Below are positions 34,755-44,013 of a DNA stretch of 64,000 bases, in pieces. This DNA comes from Okapia johnstoni. Its lineage: Eukaryota; Chordata; Mammalia; Artiodactyla; Giraffidae. Position numbers and translations under genes: made by a program. The stretch spans positions 89,713,001 through 89,777,000 of the forward strand of contig CM044313.1 in assembly GCA_024291935.2 (NCBI GenBank), in the 5' to 3' direction. The notes under the pieces were generated by a model. That model did not search any database, had not been told where the DNA came from, and was given only the letters and a program-made list of their open reading frames with translations. The first letter of the stretch is position 1, and every line of letters begins with the position of its first letter.

Positions 34755-35262
34755 TATTATTGTTGTCGTTCAGTCGCCCAGTATTGTCTGACTCTTTGTA
34801 ACCACATAGACTGGAGCATACGGCAAAGGCCTTTGCCTCACCATCTACTGGAGTTTGCACGAGTTCATGTTCATTGCATCAGTGATGCTGTCTAGCCATC
34901 TCATTCTCTGATGCCTTCTTCTCCTTCTGCCCTCTATCTTTCCCAGCATCAGGGACTTTTCCAATGAGTCATCTGTTCACGTCAGATGACTAAATTACTG
35001 GAGCTTCAGCTTCAGCATCAGTCCTCCAGTGAATATTCAGGGTTGATCTCCCTTAAGATGAACTGATTTGATCTCTTTGCTGTCCAAGGGACTTTCAGGA
35101 GTCTTCTCCAGCACCATAGTTTGAAGGCATCAATTCTTTGCCGTTCTGCCTTCTTTATGGTCCAGCTGTCACAACTGTATGTGACCACTGGTAAGACCCT
35201 AGCCTTGACTATGTGGACCTTTATTGGCAGTGTTATGTCTCTGCTTTTCAACATACTGTTCA
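34755..35262 (-). mobile_element. BovB 3' end inside the L1 3' UTR
   Basis: The antisense BovB tail ('gttgtcgttcagtcgccc') continues through 'cccagcatcagggacttttc' and 'gtccaagggactttcagg' to 'ctctgcttttcaacatactg'. L1 sequence continues on both sides. The 81-residue frame at 35018-35263 carries 'MLKSRDITLPIKVHIVKARV' and the 'WCWRRLLKVPWTA' landmark of the BovB C-terminus. Confidence 0.9.
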
Positions 35263-35490
35263 TATATCCCCTCTATTTTGAGTTTCCCTCCCAGTCCCCT
35301 CCATCCTACCTCTCTAAGTCATCAGAGAGCACCAAGTTGGGCCCCCTGTGTTATACAGCAACTTCCCACTAGCTAGCTATTTCACACATGGTAGTGTATA
35401 TATGTCAGTGTTACTTTCTCAGTTTGTCCCATCATCTCCTTCCCCCATTGTGTCCACAAGCAGCCTTTGGAATAACCCATCTATAGGCTA

Positions 35491-36911
35491 GCAAATAGGA
35501 TGCCTTTGTAGAACGCTAAGAACTACTGATTTGTCTTGGCTTCCCTCCAAATGATAAGAATATCTAATCCATCTTTAACACATCACTGAAACTGTTGTCT
35601 GTTTTCCTAGCTGTTATCACTCCTCACCCCCAAGTTAAGCTGCTTCTTCTCCCATCATTCCTTTGTAATGGAAAACCTATTCTCTCATATATGTCACTTG
35701 CCCAACAGGACACTTTTTGTTTCTCTTTTGCAATGAACTGAACAAATCACTTTGCAACTTTTTTAGCATCATTTATAAGATTAATTCTTTTAGAAGGAAT
35801 ATCTCTCTTATAAACCATATTACCCACTTTAAAATAATCTTTTGTCTCTGTATGTTATGTGTTTGTTAAAAGTTCAGGAATTGTTGCTGTACTCATCAAC
35901 AAATATTTATTTTATGCCATTTTGTATCTACATCTGATAGGAAATGGTAAGGAATCCTAAATTCTTGATTATTTTGTTCTATGAGGTTTTATCTATTTCA
36001 ATTAAGTCTACTAACTGGGAAAAAAGTACAATTGGAAAAATATTTAATTTTTAACTTGTATTTTATTCTTGTATTTAAATATGCATCTATTATAGTGACT
36101 TTATCATTGGTAAAATGGACTCACATAAAGGTTCATATTTCATATTGAATCAACTAAACTTCCTTGTTGTATTAAAAAAGAAATCTTGCAGTTTTAAAAT
36201 TTCTGCAATTTGAGAGTTTATCATCTGGCAAAACTAGCCTGTTGTAAATCAGAGATATAAAATCAGAAAGCCTATGAAAAGTTGTGTCAAGCATGAAATT
36301 AATACTTCTGAGACACTTTTTATGAGAAATATATTAAATCCAATAAGTTGCTTTGTTCCAGAACCCTGCAGACTTTAGTGAAAAATAACTATAAATTTGT
36401 CTCTTTTAACTAAAAAGAAATATTCATACTAACATTTGTATGCTGATAGTAAGTTTTATTACAGTTTACTGTTACATTTTAAAACTTGAAGCATAATTAG
36501 TCTGTGTTTACAAATCCTGCTTTCCTGGGTTACATACAATTATGCCATACATTAAAAGTTTTTTGTTCTTTATGATATCACTTTAATTCTTAAATTTCAA
36601 AATGTTTCATTGTGCTGTGCTTTAACTATATACAACATGAGACATACAACTGGAATCATATTTCCATCCTGATTCCTTTACTGTAAAATCAAATCAAAGT
36701 AAAATTCCATAACTTTTGTTTTCTCTCCCTTTCCTTTCTTTCTTTTTTTCTCTCAGTTATTGCTCCTACTTTGTAATATTTTCCTTTTATTGTTTCCTTT
36801 TTCTCATATGCAAAACAAGGATTTTTATTTATGATCTATTTGTAAAATGGTTAGCCCTTTCCAGAAGACTTAAACTATGATGTTCATCTCTTTATCTAAA
36901 ATATTTGGTTG
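35491..36911. other. Unassigned AT-rich DNA
   Basis: No repeat family or gene recognised in about 1.4 kb. Confidence 0.5.
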
Positions 36912-37133
36912 TGTGTGCTTGTTGCTCAGTTGTATCTAACTCTTTGCAACCCCATGGACTATAGGCTGCCAGGCTCCTCTGTCCGTGGGTTTCCCAGGCA
37001 AGAACACCGGAGTGAGTTGCCATTTCCTAGTCCAGGGGATCTTCCTGACCCATGAATTGAACCCACATCTCTGGTGTCTCCTGCATTATCAGGTGGATTC
37101 TTTACCACAGTGCCACCCAGAAAGGGAAGCCCC
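36912..37133 (-). repeat. Bov-tA SINE, antisense
   Basis: 'ttgttgctcagttgtatcta', 'gcaaccccatggactatagg', 'ccaggggatcttcctgacc' and the end 'agaaagggaagcccc' define the SINE. It contains a small extra 'gtgtctcctgcatta' step typical of one Bov-tA variant. Overlapping frames at 36959-37173 are spurious. Confidence 0.9.
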
Positions 37134-37264
37134 TGTACTATTTGAATGCTTGACATACATACTAAAGACATAGTCCCTAATTTTTATTTTTTAAAATGTT
37201 CATTAATTAAGCTTGCAGAAATAAACACTTGATTCTATGTTTGAATTCATATAAGGAAATATTA

Positions 37265-37433
37265 TGGAGTTAGAAATGTAGGCTTCACAACCAGGTTCAC
37301 TGGGGGCTGAAATTCTAACAGGATGAACTTAACCTTATTCATCTTCAGTTTCTTTATCGAGAGCATAGGAATAACAGTATAAGCTTCCTCAAAAGAAGAC
37401 TGTACACACACACACACACGCACACATACACAG
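37265..37433. repeat. Possible MIR-like remnant followed by (CA)n
   Basis: 37265-37400 has MIR-like spacing ('atgtaggcttcacaacc', 'cttcagtttctttatcgaga'). 37403-37433 is a (CA)n run with one G interruption. The MIR call is weak and the CA tract is certain. Confidence 0.45.
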
Positions 37434-37520
37434 TATTTTAGCTTCATCATGTTTATTTTCTTCATATTGTGGTAAACAGACTCTAAGCTGACCCTCCAAA
37501 CCTTTTTCTCCTGCCCTTCA

Positions 37521-37690
37521 TTTTTGTTGTTATTGTTCAGTCACTAAGTTGTGTCTGACTCTTTGTGACTCCAATGTGGTAGCACGCCAGGCTCCTCTGT
37601 ACTCCACTTCTTGTAGAGTTTGCTCAAATTCATATCCATTGAGTCGGTGATGCTATCTAACCATTTCATCCTCTGCCGCCCCCTGCCCTC
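37521..37690 (-). mobile_element. BovB 3' tip, antisense
   Basis: 'gttgttattgttcagtcac', 'gtgactccaatgtggtagc', 'gagtcggtgatgctatcta' and 'catttcatcctctgccg'. The copy is truncated after 'ccccctgccct'. Confidence 0.87.
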
Positions 37691-38057
37691 ATGACCGTGT
37701 GTAATTCCCATTCCTTGAGTGTGGCTGGATTGGCTGACTTGTCTCTAATGAATACAACACAGAACTCTTGTTATGCCATTTCCTAGATTACAAAAGAGAC
37801 TTTGAAGTTGGTCTTTCTTGGCCCTTTTTGCTCTCTTGCCTGCCCTGAGTAAGTCCAGTTGTCATATTATGAACTGTCCTAGGGAGATGCCCAAATGCAA
37901 GCCCTGGTCCCTCTGGACCATGAGAATTGGCCAACAGCCATGTGAGTGAACTTGGAAACAGATTCCCCAGTTGGACCTTCAGGTATCTGTCAAGTGTAGC
38001 CTAGTGGGAAACCTTGAGCTTGGGGTACCCATAGAAACTTTGAAATAATAAAAATTC
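37691..38057. other. Unassigned DNA
   Basis: A patch of higher GC ('tgagcttggggtacccat', 'gccctggtccctctggacca' region) without a frame or known repeat. Could be an old repeat. Confidence 0.4.
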
Positions 38058-38640
38058 AGTTTGTTTTTTTTAAATTGGAATATAATTGCTTTACAATGTT
38101 GTATTTGTTTCTGCTGTACAAAAAAGTGAATCAACCATATATAGATAAATAGATAGATAGTTATATATAGTTTTATCCCCTCCCTCCTACACCCCCTATC
38201 CTGCCCCTCTAGGTCACCACAGAAGGCCGAGCTAACTCCCTGTGCTATGTAGCAGCTTCACACTAGTTAAATATTTTATACATAGTAGTGTATATATGTC
38301 ACTGCTACTCTCCCAGTTCATCCCACCCTCCCCCGCCCTTTCCCTGTGTCTGTTCATCTATTTGTACCCTGCAAACAGGTTCTCTAAGGAAAAAAAAAAA
38401 CTACAAATGACCAAGAGACACAGGAAACGATGATCAGCATCATTAAATATTAGAGAAATGAAAATCAAAACTGCAATGATGTATCACCTCACACTGGCCG
38501 GAACAGCCATCATCAAAAAATCTGTAAATGGTAGATGCTAGAGAGTATGTGGAGAACAGGAAACCCTCTTGCATGGCTGGTGGGAATGTAAATTGATACA
38601 GCCACTATGGAGAACAGTATGGAGGTTTTCTAAAAACTTT
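38058..38640 (-). mobile_element. L1 insertion with 5' inversion
   Basis: 38058-38386 is antisense ruminant L1 3' UTR, beginning at the poly-T (antisense of the A tail) with 'tgctttacaatgttg', 'gctgtacaaaaaagtgaatc' and 'actccctgtgctatgtagc'. At ~38390 orientation flips. 38395-38640 is sense ORF2 C-terminal sequence ('aatgaaaatcaaaactgca', 'catggctggtgggaatgta', 'ggagaacagtatggaggtt'). A sense ORF2 piece joined head-on to an antisense 3' UTR is the twin-priming outcome. A few hundred bases between the two parts are missing. Confidence 0.88.
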
Positions 38641-38929
38641 GTTTAAAGCAGTTAAGTTTGGGGATAACTTGGTAGGCAACAATGAATTACCAGAATACTA
38701 CTGCTGTGTCTTTCTGGCATTGCTTAGAGTTGAAGTCCTTAAAAAGGAAAGACTGTGCTTTTTGCAGAGGATAGTAAACAATGGTATCTAGTTACCATTG
38801 TAACTATGTGCATAGGTTATGATGACCACTCAGTAGGCTACCAAGAAGTGTCACATTAGGGTATCAGGAAATCATCCAGTAGGATACAAATGGCTTTTAA
38901 TTTAAGTGTAATGGAATTATACAGGCCTC
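38641..38929. other. Unassigned DNA
   Basis: Nothing recognised between the inverted L1 and the LTR-like stretch. Confidence 0.4.
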
Positions 38930-39530
38930 ACATTAAGCTCATTAGAATAAAATGGAATGGAAGAAAATAAAACAGGAGAGAACATGAGAGGAAACATATG
39001 CTTGATTTGGAAGTAATCAGAATAAGTATCAGTCCTGTGTATGTGTGAGTCACACAGATCCTAAGAACATGTACATATTCACTGCTTTGCTGGAGGGACT
39101 CCCAGTACTCAGAGGCAGTTGGGCTCACAGCTATATTTTATTAGCAGAATCAACAGGGGAACAGATGGATTAGGCTGATAGATTGCCCATGTTCCCTTCT
39201 ACCCCAACTCCTGCTACCTGCCAGAGAGGAGTCACGCAGAATGTACTTCTCAACCCAGCAGAAAAATGCAGAAGCATGTGTGCAACCCAGGAAAACCTGC
39301 TTCACACATAAAGCCCAAGATTTTTACTGAGCTTTTATTGGTCATGTAAGAGCAACAACCAGCCACACACCCTCAAAAGCCAGATTTCACAAAGGAAAAC
39401 AGGTGTTCAGCCAACCAGGTTGGGTTTAAAAAACAGCCAGGTTCCCAGCTGCCAGCTGTGGGCCAGCTCCACAAATGGGCTGTGTTGAAGATAGTGACTT
39501 CAGGTCTGCTCTGTTAACTCTTTCCTGTGC
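38930..39530 (-). repeat. Possible solitary LTR or other old repeat
   Basis: The stretch has moderate GC, 'ttttattagcagaatcaaca' and 'gagcttttattggtcatg' (on the minus strand a CCAATAAAAGCTC-like polyadenylation region) and a run of short direct motifs, all of which are LTR-like. I could not find clean TG...CA ends or a TSD, so the class is a guess. Confidence 0.3.
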
Positions 39531-39919
39531 AGTGTGTATATACATTTGCATATTTGAATATGAAATTATTTCTTGTTATATAAAATCTCAAATGAAATGG
39601 CCCTGAATCATGTTGATTCTTTAAGGACCATTCGATGTTTCATATCTGAAGTTTTTCTTAATTTCTTCTTCTGAACTTCTACATGGTATTACTTATAACT
39701 TGATTAGGAAATATGTTAGAATCTTGAAGCCATTATAATCATGAATATTCATTCATACCTGCCCTGCTAACGTGGTGCTCTGTGACAATGGGCATTAGGC
39801 TTGTACCTACCCAACACTCAGTTAGAACAGACCCTGTGGTCAAACATACTTTCCTTTTGAGCAGGTATTTGCCTACTGAAGCTTGTGGGCTAAATTTGGA
39901 CTGCTAACTGCTTTTGTAA
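39531..39919. other. Unassigned DNA
   Basis: No repeat or gene recognised. Confidence 0.4.
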
Positions 39920-40235
39920 ATGTTTAATTTTTTTAAATGAACCACAGTTGATTTGCAACATTTCAGGTGTACAGCAAAGTGATTCAGTTATCCATATTCT
40001 TATATATAATATATGTGTGTATATATATATTTTTCTTTTTCAGATTCTTCTTCCATTATAGGTTATTATATGATATACAGATATACAAGATACAGTTCCC
40101 TGTGCTATACAGTAGGCCCTTGTTATTTATTTTATATATAGTAGTGTGTCTGTTAATCCCAAACTCCTAATTTACCCCTTCCCCTTTTCCTCTTTGATAA
40201 CCATATGTTTGTTTTCTATAAAATAAATAGTTTTA
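39920..40235 (-). mobile_element. Ruminant L1 3' UTR, antisense
   Basis: T-rich start, 'cagttgatttgcaacatttc', 'gtgtacagcaaagtgattca', 'tccctgtgctatacagtagg', 'taatcccaaactcctaattt' and 'gataaccatatgtttgtttt' in the known L1 3' UTR order. 5'-truncated inside the UTR. Confidence 0.88.
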
Positions 40236-40389
40236 GTAGAACATACCACACATATATTTGTTTATGTCAATGGCTGTTAGTGAAACACAACCAGAGTTGA
40301 GTAGTTGCAATAGAGACTTCATGGCAAGCCAAGCCAAAAATGTTTATTAACTGAAGTTTTACAAAGAAGTTTCCCAAAATCTGCATTAA

Positions 40390-40798
40390 GAAAGTTCTTT
40401 TCCAGTCAGTCAAACTCTTCAGCTCAGGTGGCCAAAGTATTGGAGCTTCAGCTTCAACATCAGTCCTTCCAAAGAATTTTCAGAGTTGATTTCCTTTAGG
40501 ATGAACAGATTTGATCTCCTTGTTGTCCAAGGAACTCTCAAGAATCTTCTCCAGCACTACAGTTTGAAAGCATCAAACCTTGGGCACTCAGATTTCTTTA
40601 CAGTCCAACTCTCACATCCATGCATGACTATTGGAAAAGCCATAGCTTTGACTATACTGACCTTTGTCAGCAAAGTGATGTCTCTGTTTTTTAATATGCT
40701 GTCTAGATTTGTCATACCTTTTCTTACAAAGAGCAAGAAACTTTTAATTTAAAGGCCGCATTCACCTTCTGCAGTGATTTTGAAGCCCAAGAAAACAG
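40390..40798 (-). mobile_element. BovB internal fragment, antisense, lacking its 3' end
   Basis: It begins mid-element at 'tcaggtggccaaagtattgg' and runs to 'tttgaagcccaagaaaaca'. The BovB terminal ~200 bases are missing, unlike most copies here. The 88-residue frame 40486-40752 is an antisense shadow. Confidence 0.87.
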
Positions 40799-40834
40799 AG
40801 GGTATAAATAAATACAAATTAAAAGCTGGTAACA

Positions 40835-41735
40835 TTAAACTTATATACAGAATACATCATGAGAAATGCTGGGCTGGAGGAAGCACAAGCTGGAATCAAG
40901 ATTGCTGGGCGAAATATCAATAACCTCAGATATGCAGATGACACCACCCTTATGGCAGAAAGTGAAGACGAACTAAAGAACGTCTTGATGAAAGTGAAAG
41001 AGGAGAGTGAAAAAGTTGGCTTAAAGTTCAACATTCAGAAAACTAAGATCATGGCATCCGATCCCATCACTTCATGGCAAATAGATGGGGAAACAGTGGA
41101 AACAGTGGCTGGCTTTATTTTTGGGGGCTCCAAAATCATGGCAGATGGTGATTGCAGCCATGAAATTAAAAGATGCTTACTTCTTGGAAGGAAAGTTATG
41201 ACCAAACTTGAGAGCATATTAAAAAGCAGAGAGATTACTTTGTCAACAAAGGTCTGTCTAGTCAAGGCTATGGTTTTTCCAGTAGTCATGTATGGATGTG
41301 AGAATTGAACTGTGAGGAAAGCTGAGCACCAAAGAATTAATGCTTTTGAACTGTGGTGTTGGAGGAGACTCTTGAGAGTCCCTTGGACTGCAAGGAGATC
41401 CAACCAGTCCATCCTAAAGGAGATCAGTCCTGGGTGTTCATTGGAAGGACTGATGTTGAAGCTGAAACTCCAATACTTTGGCCACCTGATGCAAAGAGCT
41501 GACTCATTAGAAAAGACAAGACTCATTTGAAAAGACCCTGATGCTGGGAAAGATTGAAGGTGGTGGGAGAAGGGGACGACAGAGTATGAGATGGTTGGAT
41601 GGCATCACCGACTCAATGGACATGAGTTTGGGTGGACTCTGGGAGCTGGTGATGGACAGGGAGGCCTGGCTTGCTGTGGTTCATGAAGTCACGAAGAGTC
41701 GGACATGATTGAGCAACTGACCTGAACTGTACATA
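40835..41735 (+). mobile_element. BovB LINE, 5'-truncated in the RT domain
   Basis: Sense BovB starting just before RT motif C and ending with the complete tail ('gattgagcaactgacctga'). It keeps 'YADDTTLM', the post-RT region and the C-terminal 'WCWRRLLRVPWTARRSNQS' segment. A TGA in place of the Trp codon at ~41307 splits the frame. There is a small duplication of 'cattagaaaagac'-like sequence at 41506-41537. The copy is one of the better-preserved pieces in the window. Confidence 0.92.
40859..41308 (+). pseudogene. BovB RT motif C and post-RT fragment
   Basis: A 149-residue frame. 'NINNLRYADDTTLMAESEDE' gives RT motif C with both Asp residues. Then 'KVGLKFNIQKTKIMASDPIT' (motif D/E region), 'SWQIDGETVETVAGF' and 'VMYGCEN'. 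It stops at TGA where the consensus of other copies reads Trp. Motifs A and B are missing, so there is no active enzyme. Confidence 0.88.
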
Positions 41736-41809
41736 TATAAGAATTGTAAACACAAACCTTGTCATCAAGATGGAGCCTTGCTGTATTAAGAAAAACATTA
41801 TAGACAAAG

Positions 41810-41944
41810 CTGCTGCTGCTGCTGCTAAGTCACTTCGGTCGTGTCCGACTCTGTGCGACCCCATAGATGGCAGCCCACCAGGCTCCCCCGCCCCTGGGAT
41901 TCTCCAGGCAAGAACACTGGAGTGGGTTGCCATTTCCTTCTCCC
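41810..41944 (-). repeat. Bov-A monomer with (GCT)n, 10-bp TSD
   Basis: (GCT)n followed by 'aagtcacttcggtcgtgtcc', 'tctgtgcgaccccatagatg' and 'gagtgggttgccatttcc'. Only the (AGC)n-bearing monomer of Bov-A2 is present. ATAGACAAAG repeats exactly at 41800-41809 and 41945-41954. Low divergence points to a recent insertion. Confidence 0.95.
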
Positions 41945-42044
41945 ATAGACAAAGAAGGTATGCTATAATTGAATTATAGCCATATATTTTCTAGTAATAC
42001 AACATTGCTTGTACTGGAATATGAATTTAAAAAAAATATGTGTG

Positions 42045-42246
42045 TGTCCATCCTCAGTCATGTCTGACTCTTTGTGACCCTGTGGACTGGAGCCCACTAG
42101 GCTCCTCTTTCCATAGAACTTTCCAGGCAAGAATATTGGAGTGGGTTGCCATTTCCTTCCTCAGGAGATCTCCCTGACCCAGGGATTGAACCTGCATCTC
42201 CTGCATCTCCTGCATTGGCAGGTGGATTCTTTACGACTGGGAAACC
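42045..42246 (-). repeat. Bov-tA SINE, antisense
   Basis: 'cctcagtcatgtctgactc', 'gagtgggttgccatttcc', 'gatctccctgacccaggg' and the end 'ctttacgactgggaaaccc'. A small direct duplication, 'catctcctg' twice at ~42194-42212, is internal. Confidence 0.9.
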
Positions 42247-43439
42247 CAAAGAAAAATATAGTGGTCTTTAAATGAGAAATTTTAAGAAACCTTATAGTGT
42301 CCCTTGTGAATAAAAGGTAGTAAAACTAAACACCATTAAATATACTGAACATAGGTAAGAAAAAAAAGGTATAAATATTTAAATCATAATATCAATATAG
42401 AGAAAAAGCAATTGAGTGAACCACCCCAAACACACACAAAACAGGAGAAAATCTTGCAGTGGATGACATATAAATATATATTTGTGACTTTAAAAACCTT
42501 TCCTGTAATATATCAATAGAGAACTTGCTCTATCCTGATAGAAAAAGCAAGGGAAATAGTGTTGTTAAATAAAATGAAGTTTCTGTCATTGTGGGCACAT
42601 GTTTAGCTTATTCAGAAGACTCTTTAAAACCCAACTTGTCAAACCATTTTTCTATACAAACCTTTTACTTCACATTATTTCACAGGCATTCACATTGTTT
42701 GACAAATATCTGATTGGACCAAGACTCATCACCATGGCTGCTGCTTTCTTTTATTTTGTTCCTTTAGCAAATTGGGCATATTTGTATACATTTCTAATAT
42801 TAAATAAGTAATATTAACTGTAGCAACAGCAATATATATACACACACATTATCTTTATATTGTGCTTTGTATTTCCCCAGGTAATTTCTGTAACAAAAAA
42901 ATCATCTGCCTCTATTCTCTAGAGTTGTGAGTTGGCAAATCTCTAACTGTAGAACACTTTTATTAATATTATGGTTTTAAACTCCTCTATCTGAGAAAAC
43001 CTATTTTCAGTGAATCATCTGATTTTAACAAGACCTGTACTAATCCAGTTTTTTACATGGGTTAATAGAGCCAGGATAAGTCATGGAACTCAGCAAAGGT
43101 CTGAGAAACTGAGCTGATCTTGTTTCTATTAATTTCTAGTTATTCACATTTTTGCCTTTACTTAAGGGTAAAATTCACCAGAAGAGTATCTTTCATATAT
43201 TTATAAACAGCGGTGAACTTTTCCATGGTATTTTATGAACATTGCTCATGATATAAACTTTAAACTGTCAGATGAGTATTTTTGAATATGGTTTAATGCT
43301 TAAAATGCCCAAAATGTAGGTTTGATTTTGAACTTTGGTCCCCGAAGTAAAGATTTAGTTATTTCTATATGGTATGAAAGTTCTCAAAATTTAATTTTTG
43401 CATTCCACCATAAAGTAACCAAATACTTTTTATTACTTA
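42247..43439. other. Unassigned AT-rich DNA
   Basis: No repeat family recognised. The 70-residue frame at 42599-42811 is hydrophobic by composition and has no supporting context. A short (AC)n run lies at ~42838-42848. Confidence 0.5.
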
Positions 43440-43610
43440 AAAAATTATTGAATTATAGTTGAATTACAGTGTTGTATTAGTGTTTGCTATACATAAAAGT
43501 GAATCAGTTATATATATTATTTTTCATATTTGTTTCCATTATGGTTTATTACAAGATATGAAATATAGTTGTTTGTCCTGTAGTATATGGCCTTTGTTTT
43601 CATTACTTTT
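43440..43610 (-). repeat. L1 3' UTR fragment, antisense
   Basis: 'attatagttgaattacagtg', 'gctatacataaaagtgaatc' and 'tccattatggtttattaca' follow the L1 3' UTR antisense order, more diverged than 39920-40235. Confidence 0.7.
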
Positions 43611-43899
43611 TAAAGCATGATGCAATGGAATCTAAATCTACTTCAATTTGATTTTTATATTATACTTAACAAACAAAAAGATCCAAATATAGTACTTTTT
43701 AATGAAAGTGGCTTTATTGGTGGAAAGGACTTCTGTGTACTAACTTCCAGTTAGTATTTATATGAATTCATATTCCATGACAGATCCCATTTTTTTGGTT
43801 TCATTGTAAATACTTAAAGTTTACCCTCTAACGCATGATCTACACATGCTTCTCAACCAAATCCAGTCCATAATTTCCACATACATTTTCCAATTAAGA
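43611..43899. other. Unassigned DNA
   Basis: Nothing recognised between two L1 3' ends of opposite orientation. Confidence 0.4.
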
Positions 43900-44013
43900 A
43901 CAGATAAGGAACACATGTACACCCATGACTGGGTCATGTCAATGTATTGCAAAAATTACTACAATATTGTAAAGTAATTAGCCTCCAATTAAATAAATAA
44001 ATTAAAAAAAGAG
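43900..44013 (+). repeat. Ruminant L1 3' end with A-rich tail
   Basis: 'ggaacacatgtacacccatg', 'catgtcaatgtattgcaaaa', 'acaatattgtaaagtaatta' and 'gcctccaattaaataaataa' form the terminal ~110 bp of ruminant L1 in sense, followed by an A-rich tail. Confidence 0.8.

Larger units (their letters stand above)
34258..35490 (-). mobile_element. Ruminant L1 3' UTR, antisense, split by three later insertions
   Basis: Three pieces read as one L1 3' end: ~34258-34285 (up to 'aattgttttac'), 34688-34754 ('aattgttttacaatgttgtg', 'gtgaatcagccataact') and 35263-35490 ('catatatcccctct', 'cactagctagctatttcaca', 'ggtagtgtatatatgtcag'). Between them lie a Bov-tA and a BovB. No L1 coding sequence is present because the copy is 5'-truncated within its 3' UTR. 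Confidence 0.85.

Noticed and set aside
40390..41735. Head-to-head BovB pair as another twin-priming inversion
   Set aside because: The two arms cover overlapping parts of the element, while twin priming gives non-overlapping arms. Two independent insertions explain it better.
42599..42811. 70-codon hydrophobic frame as a small membrane protein
   Set aside because: There is no supporting context, the composition follows local A+T content, and mammalian small genes cannot be called from one unspliced frame alone.
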